Assembly: GCF_035946055.1 (NCBI RefSeq)
Contig: NZ_CP108364.1
Coordinates: 5,208,001-5,272,000, forward strand
Direction of reading: 5' to 3'
Length of the DNA stretch: 64,000 nucleotides
Source: Streptomyces sp. NBC_01341
Lineage (GTDB): Bacteria > Actinomycetota > Actinomycetes > Streptomycetales > Streptomycetaceae
The notes under the pieces are model-generated. The model did not search any database and had not been told where the DNA came from. It saw nothing but the letters and a program-made list of their open reading frames with translations. Every line of letters begins with the position of its first letter. The stretch's first letter is position 1. Position numbers and translations under genes: made by a program. This document shows positions 43,672 to 52,048 of the stretch, piece by piece.

Positions 43672-44907
43672 TCAGCCCGCCGAGGGCTTGGCGGGCGGCG
43701 CCACGGCGTCGGCCGGCTGCGTGCTGACCAGTTCGGGCAGTGCGGCGGCGCCGGTGCCCTTCAGCCGCGCCACGAACATCGGCTGCACCAGCGCGTGGTC
43801 CTCGGCCCGGATCCGTTCCTTGCCCTTCACCCCGTCGAAGCTCCAGCCCTCCAGGGCCTTCACCATGGCGGCGGTGTCGGTGGCACCGCCCTCCTCGACC
43901 GCGCGCACCACCATCTGCGCCGCGGTGAAGCCGTCGGGGGTGAACAGGTCGGGGGTGCCGCCCGCCTTCTCGACGCGGTCGAGCATCGCCTTCTCCACGG
44001 CGTTGCCACCGCCCGCACCCGGGAAGTAGTGCGCCAGGAAGGAGACCTTCGCGCCCGCCTTCCCGAACACGGGGTAGGAGGCCGTGCCCGCCAGGCCCGT
44101 GACGACCTTGCCGGCCGTCAGCACGCCCTGCTGGTCGAGCGCCGTCCACAGGGCGGGCGCGGTCGCACCGGCCCAGGCGACGAAGACCAGGTCGGGCCCG
44201 CCGGCCTTGACCTGCCGGGCGAAGGGGGTCAGGTCGGTGGCGCTGGGCGGGGCCAGGACCGACCCGACCGTCGCCCCCCGGGCGCCGAGGACCGCCTTGA
44301 CGGCTGCGACGTTGGCCTGTCCGAAGGTGGAGTCCTGCGCGAGGACGGTGACCTTCTTGCCCTTGGGGTCCCCGAGCATGGTGCCCGCGGTGAGGATGTC
44401 CTGGTAGGACTGCCGGCCCGAGCGGAAGGTGTAGTCGTTGACCCCGGTCAGGGCGTCCGTGGCGGCGGGGCCGTTGACGTAGAGCACCTTGTTCTGGGCG
44501 GCGAGCGGGGCCATCTGGAGGGCCACACCGGAGTCGGTGGTGCCCGCCAGCACCTTGTAGCCCTTGCCGATCAGGTTCTTCGCGGCGGACACCGCCTTGC
44601 CGGGGTCTCCCGCGTCGTCCTGCTCGGTGACCTCGATCGTGTGGCCGCCCGCCTTGCCGGTGCCCTTCGTGGCGTAGTCGAGGCCCGCCATGAAGCCGGC
44701 GCGGTACTGCTTCCCGTACGCGGCGAGCAGTCCCGTGCGGGAGTAGACGAGGCCCACCTTCACACTGCCGTCGCCGTCCTTGCCGGACTCGGACCCGCTG
44801 CCCGCCTGCCCGGCGGCGGTGCAGCCCACCATCAGCAGACCCGCGGCGCAGAGCGCGGCCGTGGTCAGGGTGCTTCTCTGGACGGTGCCTACGGCTCTGC
44901 GACGCAT
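43672..44907 (-). CDS. livK: substrate-binding lipoprotein of the liv-type importer
   Basis: 411 residues from ATG 44907 (GAGGAG upstream). Lipoprotein signal MRRRAVGTVQRSTLTTAALCAAGLLMVGC (lipobox MVGC, Cys at about 29). The mature protein is a type I periplasmic-binding fold: VKVGLVYSRTGLLAAYGKQYRAGFMAGLDYA, then VLAGTTDSGVALQMAPLAAQNKVLYVNGPAATDALT and DSTFGQANVAAVKAVLGARGATVGSV. It is first in the operon, so it sets the substrate: amino acids, amides or urea are usual for the family. Confidence 0.92.
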   Translation of the reverse strand: MRRRAVGTVQRSTLTTAALCAAGLLMVGCTAAGQAGSGSESGKDGDGSVKVGLVYSRTGLLAAYGKQYRAGFMAGLDYATKGTGKAGGHTIEVTEQDDAGDPGKAVSAAKNLIGKGYKVLAGTTDSGVALQMAPLAAQNKVLYVNGPAATDALTGVNDYTFRSGRQSYQDILTAGTMLGDPKGKKVTVLAQDSTFGQANVAAVKAVLGARGATVGSVLAPPSATDLTPFARQVKAGGPDLVFVAWAGATAPALWTALDQQGVLTAGKVVTGLAGTASYPVFGKAGAKVSFLAHYFPGAGGGNAVEKAMLDRVEKAGGTPDLFTPDGFTAAQMVVRAVEEGGATDTAAMVKALEGWSFDGVKGKERIRAEDHALVQPMFVARLKGTGAAALPELVSTQPADAVAPPAKPSAG

Positions 44908-45035
44908 GGTGACCGGCTCCTCGGCGTGGTTCGGGTGATGTCGGCCGAACCGTACGAACACCGGGGCGCCGTCGATATGGTGCAGGGCACCTCACCTCGG
45001 CGGGTGCCGGTGTGCGTGCCGCACATGGGCACGCC

Positions 45036-45641
45036 TCAGCGGGCGTCGGCCGTCCGGCCGATCAGCCCGCACACCGTCTCGATGTCCCGCCTCACCTGGG
45101 CGATCGACTCACGCCCCGAGAGCCAGGTGATCAGTGCCGAATGCCAGGTGTGCCCGATGACGCGGACCACGGACAACTGCTCCTGCGTCGGGTCGTCGAT
45201 CCCCATGGCATCCAGCACGATCGCCGTGGTGAGCCGGGACACCGCGTCCACCTCGGGGCTCACCCCGCGGTCGGCGAAGGTGAGCGCCCGCACCATGGCG
45301 TCGGCCAGGTGCGGATCGCGCTGGAGCGCGCGGAAGGCGCGCATCAGGGTCTCGGCGACCCGCCGGCCGGCGTCGTCGCCCGCCGGCGGGCGCCTGCGCA
45401 GGGTGATCTGCAACTGCTGGAGCTGGTCGTGCATCACCGCGACCAGAAGATGGACCTTGGAGGGGAAGTAGCGGTAGAGCGTGCCGAGGGCGACCCCGGC
45501 GGCGTCGGCGACCTCGCGCATCTGCACCGCCTCGAAGCCGCCCCGCCCGGCCAGCTGGGCGCCGGCCTGGAGGATGCGGCGGCGGCGGGCCTCCTGGCGT
45601 GCCGTCAGGGGACTCGCTGCAGGCCTGGCTTCCGCTGTCAT
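45036..45641 (-). CDS. kstR: KstR-like TetR family repressor
   Basis: 201 residues. The TetR helix-turn-helix is MREVADAAGVALGTLYRYFPSKVHLLV (about 41-67). The GFEAVQMREVAD...GTLYRYFPSKVHLL run is almost the same as in mycobacterial KstR, and the rest (ALTFADRGVSPEVDAV, HTWHSALITWLSGRES) follows KstR as well. KstR represses sterol-degradation genes and is released by a steroid CoA thioester. An exact match to its operator, TnnAACnnGTTnnA, lies at 45805-45818, so autoregulation and control of the divergent operon are likely. No steroid-ring degradation genes are in this window. Confidence 0.82.
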   Translation of the reverse strand: MTAEARPAASPLTARQEARRRRILQAGAQLAGRGGFEAVQMREVADAAGVALGTLYRYFPSKVHLLVAVMHDQLQQLQITLRRRPPAGDDAGRRVAETLMRAFRALQRDPHLADAMVRALTFADRGVSPEVDAVSRLTTAIVLDAMGIDDPTQEQLSVVRVIGHTWHSALITWLSGRESIAQVRRDIETVCGLIGRTADAR

Positions 45642-45804
45642 CTGCCCCGTCCAAGAAGGGAGAACCGGTTACCTGTCCGGCCGGCCGCCGGTCTCCGGGC
45701 GCACGGGGCCGGCCAGGGCGTCCGTCGTGGCGTGAATCACCTGATCCGGCCGTCACGCAGACGCTACCTGCCGGTAGATTCGGTGGGTGTTGAACGAACG
45801 AGTC

Positions 45805-45818
45805 TGAAACTTGTTCTA
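45805..45818. promoter_or_regulatory. KstR operator
   Basis: TGAAACTTGTTCTA matches TnnAACnnGTTnnA at every defined position, and the flanks extend the symmetry (TCTGAAAC against GTTCTAGA). It lies 164 nt upstream of the kstR-like start and 55 nt upstream of the glycosyltransferase start. Confidence 0.8.
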
Positions 45819-45872
45819 GATTAGCGCGACCGGTTACGCTCCGGCGAAAACGCAGTGAGAAGGGGGCCGAGT

Positions 45873-47186
45873 GTGACCGCTGAGGCCATAGAGACAGGCC
45901 CCTTCGCGGGCGGTGGCGTATCGGGTACCGACGGTGACCGGCCGTTGCGCATCGCACTCCTGACCTACAAGGGCAACCCCTTCTGCGGCGGCCAGGGCGT
46001 CTACGTCCGCCACCTCGGCCGCGAACTCGCCCGGCTCGGCCACAGCGTCGAAGTGATCGGTGCCCAGCCCTACCCCGTACTCGACGAGGGCGTCCCGCTC
46101 ACCGAACTGCCGAGCCTGGACCTCTACCGCCAGCCCGACCCGTTCCGCACCCCCGGACGCGGCGAGTACCGGGACTGGATCGACGCCGCCGAGGTCGCCA
46201 CCATGTGGACCGGCGGCTTCCCGGAGCCCCTGACCTTCAGCCTGCGGGCGCGCCGCCATCTCCTCGCCAGACGAGGCGACTTCGACGTCGTGCACGACAA
46301 CCAGACGCTCGGCTACGGCCTGCTGGGCGACCTCGGCGCCCCCCTCGTCACCACGATCCACCACCCCATCACCGTGGACCGGCAACTCGACCTGGACGCC
46401 GCCGGATCCAGGCGACGGCGCGTCTCCGTGCGCCGCTGGTACGCCTTCACGCGCATGCAGAAGCGCGTCGCCCGCCGCCTGCCGTCCGTCCTCACCGTCT
46501 CCGGCTCCTCCCAGCAGGAGATCGTCGAGCACCTCGGAGTGCGCCGGGACCGCGTCCACGTCGTGCACATCGGGGCCGACACCGACCTCTGGTCCCCCGA
46601 CCCCTCGGTCGCCGAGATCCCCGGACGGATCGTCACCACCTCCAGCGCCGACGTCCCGCTGAAGGGCCTCGTGCACCTCGTCGAGGCACTCGCCAAGCTC
46701 CGCACCGAGAACCCCGCGGCGCACCTCGTGGTCGTCGGCAAGCGGGCCGAGGACGGCCCCGTCGCCCAGGCCATCGAGCGCTACGGGCTGAGGGACGCCG
46801 TGGAGTTCGTCAAGGGCATCAGCGACGCCGAACTCGTCGACCTCGTCCGCAGCGCCGAGGTCGCCTGCGTCCCCTCGCTGTACGAGGGCTTCTCCCTTCC
46901 CGCGGCCGAGGCCATGGCCACCGGCACCCCGCTGGTGGCCACCACCGGCGGTGCGATCCCCGAGGTCACGGGACCCGACGGGGAGACCTGCCTCGCCGTG
47001 CCGCCCGGCGACGCCGGCGCCCTCGCCGCGGCGCTCGGCCGGCTCCTCGGCGACCGCGAACTCCGCGCCCGCCTCGGCCAGGCGGGCCGCGCCCGGGTGC
47101 TGGCCCGCTTCACCTGGGCCCGCGCCGCTCTCGGCACCGTCGACCTGTACCGTCAGTCGATCGCCGCCCGGGGAGCCCGCAGGTGA
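45873..47186 (+). CDS. GT4 family glycosyltransferase
   Basis: 437 residues from GTG 45873 (AGAAGGGGG upstream; an in-frame GTG at 45855 adds six). The GT4 pattern is clear: LTYKGNPFCGGQGVYVRHLGRELARLGHSVEV (donor-side glycine loop, about 30-50), then TVSGSSQQEIVEHLGV and the C-terminal E-x7-E region VPSLYEGFSLPAAEAMATGTPLVATTGGAIPEV (about 330-362). The acceptor and sugar are unknown. It is the first gene of a three-gene operon under the KstR operator. Confidence 0.9.
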   Translation: MTAEAIETGPFAGGGVSGTDGDRPLRIALLTYKGNPFCGGQGVYVRHLGRELARLGHSVEVIGAQPYPVLDEGVPLTELPSLDLYRQPDPFRTPGRGEYRDWIDAAEVATMWTGGFPEPLTFSLRARRHLLARRGDFDVVHDNQTLGYGLLGDLGAPLVTTIHHPITVDRQLDLDAAGSRRRRVSVRRWYAFTRMQKRVARRLPSVLTVSGSSQQEIVEHLGVRRDRVHVVHIGADTDLWSPDPSVAEIPGRIVTTSSADVPLKGLVHLVEALAKLRTENPAAHLVVVGKRAEDGPVAQAIERYGLRDAVEFVKGISDAELVDLVRSAEVACVPSLYEGFSLPAAEAMATGTPLVATTGGAIPEVTGPDGETCLAVPPGDAGALAAALGRLLGDRELRARLGQAGRARVLARFTWARAALGTVDLYRQSIAARGARR

Positions 47187-47238
47187 TCGCCCCCGCTGCT
47201 CCCGGAACCCGTACCTCCGACATCGAAGGCAGGCCCCC

Positions 47239-47970
47239 GTGCTGACCGTCGACTTCACCCGCTTCCCACTCGCCGCCGGCGACCGGGTGCTCGATCTGGG
47301 CTGCGGCGCCGGCCGGCACGCCTTCGAGTGCTACCGGCGCGGAGCCCAGGTGGTGGCCCTCGACCGGAACGCCGAGGAGATCCGCGAGGTCGCGAAGTGG
47401 TTCGCCGCGATGAAGGAGGCCGGGGAGGCGCCCGAGGGCGCGACCGCGACCGCGATGGAGGGCGACGCGCTCAACCTGCCCTTCCCCGACGAGTCCTTCG
47501 ACGTGGTGATCATCTCCGAGGTCATGGAGCACATCCCCGACGACAAGGGCGTGCTGGCCGAGATGGTCCGCGTGCTGAAGCCCGGCGGCAGGATCGCCGT
47601 CACCGTGCCCCGTTACGGCCCCGAGAAGGTCTGCTGGGCGCTCTCCGACGCGTACCACGAGGTCGAGGGCGGCCACATCCGGATCTACAAGGCCGACCAG
47701 CTGCTCGGCCGCATCCGCGAGGCCGGACTCAAGCCCTACGGCACCCACCACGCCCACGCCCTGCACAGCCCCTACTGGTGGCTGAAGTGCGCGTTCGGCG
47801 TGGACAACGAGAAGGCGCTGCCGGTGCGCGCCTATCACAAGCTCCTGGTGTGGGACATCATGAAGAAGCCCCTGGCCACCCGGGTCGCCGAGCAGCTGCT
47901 CAACCCGGTCGTCGGGAAGAGCTTCGTGGCCTACGCGACCAAGCCGCACCTTCCCAGGGCCGAGGCGTGA
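47239..47970 (+). CDS. SAM-dependent class I methyltransferase
   Basis: 243 residues from GTG 47239. SAM motif I is VLDLGCGAGRHAFEC (about 19-33), motif II includes ALDRNAEEI, then MEGDALNLPFPDESFDVVIISEVMEHI (about 75-101) as post-I/II and post-III. The C-terminal half has YWWLKCAFGVDNEKALP, not typical of a small-molecule methyltransferase, and may bind a lipid or membrane substrate. It lies 52 nt after the glycosyltransferase and overlaps the next gene by 4 nt (GTGA). Confidence 0.9.
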   Translation: MLTVDFTRFPLAAGDRVLDLGCGAGRHAFECYRRGAQVVALDRNAEEIREVAKWFAAMKEAGEAPEGATATAMEGDALNLPFPDESFDVVIISEVMEHIPDDKGVLAEMVRVLKPGGRIAVTVPRYGPEKVCWALSDAYHEVEGGHIRIYKADQLLGRIREAGLKPYGTHHAHALHSPYWWLKCAFGVDNEKALPVRAYHKLLVWDIMKKPLATRVAEQLLNPVVGKSFVAYATKPHLPRAEA

Positions 47971-49040
47971 GCACACCCGAGCAGACCGAACACCTGGTCC
48001 TGCCGGGCGTCCTCACCGCCGCACAGGCCGCCGAGACGGTGACCGCGCTGCTCGCCGTGCAACGGGAGGACGGGGCGCTGCCCTGGTTCCGCGGCCACCA
48101 CCTCGACCCCTGGGACCACACCGAGGCCGCCATGGCCCTCGACGCGGCGGGCGAGCACGAGGCCGCCGCCCGGGCCTACGAGTGGCTGGCCCGCAACCAG
48201 AACGAGGACGGCTCCTGGTACGCCGCGTACCAGGACGGCGATCCGGAGCGGCCCACCGACCTCGGGCGCGAGAGCAACTTCTGCGCCTACGTGGCCGTCG
48301 GCGTCTGGCACCACTACCTGGCCACCGGCGACGACGCCTTCGCCGACCGGATGTGGCCGACGGTCTACGCGGCGACCGAGTTCGTGCTGGGGCTCCAGCA
48401 GCCCGGCGGACAGATCGGCTGGAAGCGCGAGGCGGACGGCACCCCCGTCACCGACGCCCTGCTCACCGGTTCCTCCTCCGTCCACCAGGCGCTGCGCTGC
48501 GCGCTGGCCCTGGCCGAGCAGCGTGAGGAACCGCAGCCCGACTGGGAGTTGGCGGCCGGGGCACTCGGCCACGCGATCCGCAACCACCCCGAGCGCTTCC
48601 TGGACAAGAGCCGCTACTCGATGGACTGGTACTACCCGGTCCTCGGCGGCGCGGTCACCGGTACCGAGGCGACGCGGAGGATCCAGGAGGGCTGGGACCG
48701 CTTCGTCGTCCCCGGACTCGGAGTGCGCTGCGTGCTGCCCAACCCCTGGGTGACCGGCGGGGAGAGCTGCGAACTCGCGCTGGCCCTCTGGGTGACGGGG
48801 GAGTCCGACCGGGCGCTGGAGATCCTGCAGTCCGTCCAGCATCTGCGCGCCGAGGGCGGGCTGTACTGGACCGGATACGTCTTCGAGGGCGAGAAGGCCG
48901 TCTGGCCGGAGGAGCTCACCACTTGGACGGCCGGTTCGCTGCTGCTCGCGGTCGCCGCGCTCGGTGGCGACGAGGCGACCACCGCCGTCTTCGGCGGCGA
49001 ACGCCTGCCCTCGGGACTCGAGCCGGACTGCTGTCGCTGA
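47967..49040 (+). CDS. prenyltransferase/terpene-cyclase-like alpha-toroid protein
   Basis: 357 residues from GTG 47967. An alpha/alpha-barrel pattern of repeats with W-rich turns: LLAVQREDGALPWFRGHH, WLARNQNEDGSWYAAY (about 75-90, QW-like), ESNFCAYVAVGVWHHYL, EFVLGLQQPGGQIGWKRE and EELTTWTAGSLLLAVAALGG. No signal peptide is visible, unlike the other toroid protein in this window. It lacks the DxDD/DxDDTA motif of catalytic cyclases, so it may be a sugar- or glycan-related alpha-barrel enzyme. With the glycosyltransferase and methyltransferase it probably modifies one compound, under KstR control. Confidence 0.8.
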   Translation: MSTPEQTEHLVLPGVLTAAQAAETVTALLAVQREDGALPWFRGHHLDPWDHTEAAMALDAAGEHEAAARAYEWLARNQNEDGSWYAAYQDGDPERPTDLGRESNFCAYVAVGVWHHYLATGDDAFADRMWPTVYAATEFVLGLQQPGGQIGWKREADGTPVTDALLTGSSSVHQALRCALALAEQREEPQPDWELAAGALGHAIRNHPERFLDKSRYSMDWYYPVLGGAVTGTEATRRIQEGWDRFVVPGLGVRCVLPNPWVTGGESCELALALWVTGESDRALEILQSVQHLRAEGGLYWTGYVFEGEKAVWPEELTTWTAGSLLLAVAALGGDEATTAVFGGERLPSGLEPDCCR

Positions 49041-49063
49041 GGGCTGTCCCATTGGCGGCACGA

Positions 49064-49118
49064 GCCCTGGCTTCTTGTCCGGACCGAGCGGTGCTCGGTC
49101 CGGACAAGAAGCCAGGGC
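49064..49118. terminator. bidirectional terminator, 26-bp perfect hairpin
   Basis: GCCCTGGCTTCTTGTCCGG and onward (49064-49089) is the exact complement of 49093-49118, with a 3-nt loop (GGT). It lies between convergent genes ending at 49040 and 49132, and is the strongest hairpin in the window. Confidence 0.95.
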
Positions 49119-49131
49119 CGTCGACCGCGGG

Positions 49132-49422
49132 TCAGCGGCGGACCCGGCCCGCCACGGCGTGCCCGATGAAGAGGTAGACGACGGCGGCCAGACCGTAACC
49201 GGCGACGACACGCGCCCAGGCCTTGTCGAAGGTGAACAGGTCGTACGACCAGCCGGCCAGCCAGTTGGCCGAGTCGTGGACGAACTGCACCAGCTCGTTG
49301 CCCCGGTTGGCGTCGAGCAGGTACATCAGGATCCACAGGATGAGGATGAACGCCATGATGTCCGCGATGATGGCTATGACCCGCGCGGCGGTGCTGCTTC
49401 CTGAGCCTCGTCTAGTTGACAT
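49132..49422 (-). CDS. small membrane protein
   Basis: 96 residues from ATG 49422 (AGGAGTTC upstream). Two membrane helices: about 14-36 (VIAIIADIMAFILILWILMYLL) and 66-88 (WARVVAGYGLAAVVYLFIGHAV), joined by DANRGNELVQFVHDSANWLAGWSYDLFTFDK. The pattern is common in actinobacteria as hypothetical membrane proteins; no function is known. Confidence 0.7.
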   Translation of the reverse strand: MSTRRGSGSSTAARVIAIIADIMAFILILWILMYLLDANRGNELVQFVHDSANWLAGWSYDLFTFDKAWARVVAGYGLAAVVYLFIGHAVAGRVRR

Positions 49423-49561
49423 GAACTCCTGATTGCCGCTCCACCGTGGGTGAAACCCGTACGGCGGGCACCGGGTGGCGGGCCGTTCGCGCACGGGTGA
49501 GCCTGGCCGTGAGTGCCGAGACGCGTCACTCACCGTGAAGCGCCGGCCAGGGAGGCTCACC

Positions 49562-50131
49562 GTGCCCCGTACCGCCCCTCTCCGCAGCCTCGTCGTCTCG
49601 GTGCTGCTCTGCTGCACCGTGCTCGCGGCGACCACCGCCTGCGGCGGGGACGACTCCGGCAGCAGTAGCAGCAGCGCGAGCGCCGGCAACTCCACGGGTG
49701 CGAGCCCCACGACGTCGGCGCAGGCACAGAAGTACGCGAAGACGAAGTTCGTCGCCAACGCCGGGCTCGCGGCCGGAGCGGCGTACCAGTGGATCGTCAA
49801 GCCCTACCGGGCGGGCACGTTCAAGAAGGGCGCGCACGGAAGGAAGTTCGCGTTGGTCAAGGCGGGCCTCGCGAGCGCCTTCGCGTTCAACCGGCTCAAG
49901 GCCGCCGCGGGCAACGCCAAGGGCGACCCGCTCCTGTCCAAGGCCGTCGCGCCGCTCACCGCGGGCATCGCGTCCCTGGAAGGCCTGGCCGCCAAGTTCG
50001 GCAAGGGGGAGGCGGGCGCCGGTGACGTCGGCGCCGTCGAGGACGTCATCAACAGCGTCAAGGACGCCGGGAAGAGCGCGGGCGCCGAGGTGACGGACAA
50101 GGTGCCGTCCACCTCCCAGCTGACCGGATGA
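49562..50131 (+). CDS. exported lipoprotein, function unknown
   Basis: 189 residues from GTG 49562 (GGGAGG 6 nt upstream). The signal VPRTAPLRSLVVSVLLCCTVLAATTAC has lipobox TTAC (Cys at about 27). A Ser/Gly/Asp-rich linker is followed by a helical domain with KYAKTKFVANAGLAAGAAYQWIVKPYRAGTFKKG, which I do not recognise as a family. Probable surface protein. It stands alone upstream of the mycothiol-dependent isomerase-type gene. Confidence 0.65.
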   Translation: MPRTAPLRSLVVSVLLCCTVLAATTACGGDDSGSSSSSASAGNSTGASPTTSAQAQKYAKTKFVANAGLAAGAAYQWIVKPYRAGTFKKGAHGRKFALVKAGLASAFAFNRLKAAAGNAKGDPLLSKAVAPLTAGIASLEGLAAKFGKGEAGAGDVGAVEDVINSVKDAGKSAGAEVTDKVPSTSQLTG

Positions 50132-50185
50132 CGACCGGCCGGAAAACCGGCTGAAGCTGCTCGGGGCAGCCCTTAGGGTGCGGGC

Positions 50186-50965
50186 ATGACCCCTCTTGCG
50201 CATGCGCGCTACTGCGACGAGATCCTGGCCCAGACCGACCTGTTGAGGGATCTCGTCAAGGACGCGGACCTGACCTCGCGGGTCCCCACCTGCCCCGACT
50301 GGAACCTGCGCGAGCTGGTCGTCCACGTCGGCGGCGCGCACCGCTGGGCCGGTGAGATCGTGCGCACCCGTGCTGCCGCGGAGATCCCGGACGACGCGGT
50401 CCCCGGCAGCGAGGGCCCGGCGACCGAAGGTGCGGCCGCACTGGACGCCTGGCTCGCCGAGGGCGCCGCCGCGACCGTCGATGCCCTGCGGGAGGCCGGC
50501 CCGGACACGGAGGTGTGGACCTGGGCGTGGGAACGCCGCACCGCTTTCTGGGCCCGCCGCATGGCCCACGAGACCACCGTCCACCGGGCGGACGCCGCGG
50601 CGGCCGTGGGCCGGGACTTCGAGGTGGCGCCGGACCTGGCCGCCGACACGATCACCGAATGGCTGGAGATCGTCGCGTTCGCCCAGGCCGGGGGAGACCC
50701 CGAAGCGGCCGAACTCCGGGGCGGCGGGCGGTCCTTGCACCTGCACGCGACGGACGCTCCGGACGCGGAGTGGCTGATCGAGTTCGGCGAGGACGGGTTC
50801 ACCTGGCGGCACGCCCACGCGAAGGCGACGGTGGCCCTCCGGGGCCCGCTGACCGGGCTGATGCTCGCGTTCAACCGCAGGCGGAAGCCGGACGAGGGCG
50901 GGCTGGAGGTGCTGGGCGACCGGGGCCTGCTGGACTTCTGGCTGGAGAGGTCGTCCTTCGGCTGA
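50186..50965 (+). CDS. maleylpyruvate isomerase family mycothiol-dependent enzyme
   Basis: 259 residues. N-terminal DinB/MDMPI four-helix bundle with YCDEILAQTDLLRDLVKD and CPDWNLRELVVHVGGAHRWAGEI (His at about 48), and the later helix WARRMAHETTVHRADAA (His and Glu). These residues form the metal/mycothiol site of the family. A C-terminal MDMPI domain (about 175-255) follows. Enzymes of this type use mycothiol; the substrate is unknown and no maleylpyruvate genes are adjacent. Confidence 0.9.
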   Translation: MTPLAHARYCDEILAQTDLLRDLVKDADLTSRVPTCPDWNLRELVVHVGGAHRWAGEIVRTRAAAEIPDDAVPGSEGPATEGAAALDAWLAEGAAATVDALREAGPDTEVWTWAWERRTAFWARRMAHETTVHRADAAAAVGRDFEVAPDLAADTITEWLEIVAFAQAGGDPEAAELRGGGRSLHLHATDAPDAEWLIEFGEDGFTWRHAHAKATVALRGPLTGLMLAFNRRRKPDEGGLEVLGDRGLLDFWLERSSFG

Positions 50966-51007
50966 GGACGCCGCATCCCCGGGGGCCGCCACCGGTCCGG
51001 GAACGGC

Positions 51008-51037
51008 AGTGGCCCCCGCCGGACGGCGGGGGCCACT
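51008..51037. terminator. terminator between convergent genes
   Basis: AGTGGCCCCCGCC, loop GGAC, then GGCGGGGGCCACT: a perfect 13-bp stem between the genes ending at 50965 and 51052. Confidence 0.85.
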
Positions 51038-51051
51038 CTGCTCGCGACGGA

Positions 51052-51873
51052 TCAGCCGCGCTGGATGCCCGTGGTGTCCTGCAGCAGGCCACGACGGCCG
51101 TCCTGCGTCTGGGCGATGAGCCCGGGACCGCGCTGCTCGACCGCGAGGTACCAGGTGCCGGGGGCGAGTTCCGCGATCGGGTTGGGGGAGCCGTCCTCGC
51201 CGTACAGCGGACGTGCGACCGGCACCGCGAACCAGAACGGCGTGAAGTCGGCGGCCGGTGCCCCACCGCCCTGGGGGGCCTGCGGAGCCGCGTGCTGCTG
51301 CTCCGGCTGCCCGGGCTGCGCCTGCTGCGCGCCGTACGGCTGCGGCTGGCCGGGCTGGCCGCCGAACTGCTGCTGGCCCGGGTATCCGTACCCCTGGGCC
51401 GGCTGCTGGCCGTAGGTCGGCTGGACGCCCTGCGCCGCCGGACGGGGAGCGCCCATGAGCGGCCCCTTGAGGGCGGGGACCAACGGGGTGGCGACAGCGG
51501 CGCCGGCCAGCACGAGGGTGGCGAGCAGCCCGAGGATCAGGCCGGCGCCCGCGTCGGGGACGTCGATGATCGTCCAGAACGCCGTCCACAAGGAGAAGAC
51601 GGTGAACGCGGCGCCGAACTGGCCGAGTTCGAAACCGGCGACCTTGCGGCCCGGCACGGCGCGGCTGACGATCAGCAGCGCGGCGCCGATGACGCCGGCC
51701 AGGAAGATGCCCATCAGCAGGGAGAGCGAGTCCCAGGCGTTCGCGCTGTAGCCGGAACAGTCCACGCCCGAGGGGCAGTCGAAGCCGGAGAGGTCGAGGA
51801 AAGAGGCGATGAACAGCACGACCGCTGCTCCGATCACCACGCCGTCGCCTCGGGAGAGGGAGCGGATATTCAC
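51052..51873 (-). CDS. DUF5336 membrane protein with Gln/Pro/Gly-rich linker
   Basis: 273 residues. Four helices in the first 135 residues (GVVIGAAVVLFIASFLDL, LSLLMGIFLAGVIGAALLI, QFGAAFTVFSLWTAFWTI, LGLLATLVLAGAAVA), with a FDCPSGVDCSGY loop carrying two cysteines. A linker (about 145-195) repeats QPxQ, GYPG and QQ units. The C-terminal part (FTPFWFAVPVARPLYGEDG, GTWYLAVEQRG) is a small soluble domain. DUF5336 is an actinobacterial family of unknown role; a wall- or division-associated function is only a guess. Confidence 0.8.
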   Translation of the reverse strand: MNIRSLSRGDGVVIGAAVVLFIASFLDLSGFDCPSGVDCSGYSANAWDSLSLLMGIFLAGVIGAALLIVSRAVPGRKVAGFELGQFGAAFTVFSLWTAFWTIIDVPDAGAGLILGLLATLVLAGAAVATPLVPALKGPLMGAPRPAAQGVQPTYGQQPAQGYGYPGQQQFGGQPGQPQPYGAQQAQPGQPEQQHAAPQAPQGGGAPAADFTPFWFAVPVARPLYGEDGSPNPIAELAPGTWYLAVEQRGPGLIAQTQDGRRGLLQDTTGIQRG

Positions 51874-52048
51874 GTGAAGGTCCTTAGTCGGTCGTCTCGT
51901 CGGGCGGTCGTCGATGCCGCGGGAACGGCGCGAAGCTCGGGGGCGGCCCCCATCGTACGGATGAATGTATCGTCTGCCCGGGTGCGTGGTGAGGCTGCCC
52001 GGACCTCGGACCGGCTATCCCCCCAATGTCGCCACCATCACCGCAGAA

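Noticed and set aside
42871..45471. 866-codon plus-strand open frame opposite livG and livK
   Set aside because: Antisense to well-identified ABC genes; no family motif and a His/Gly/Val-rich shadow composition.
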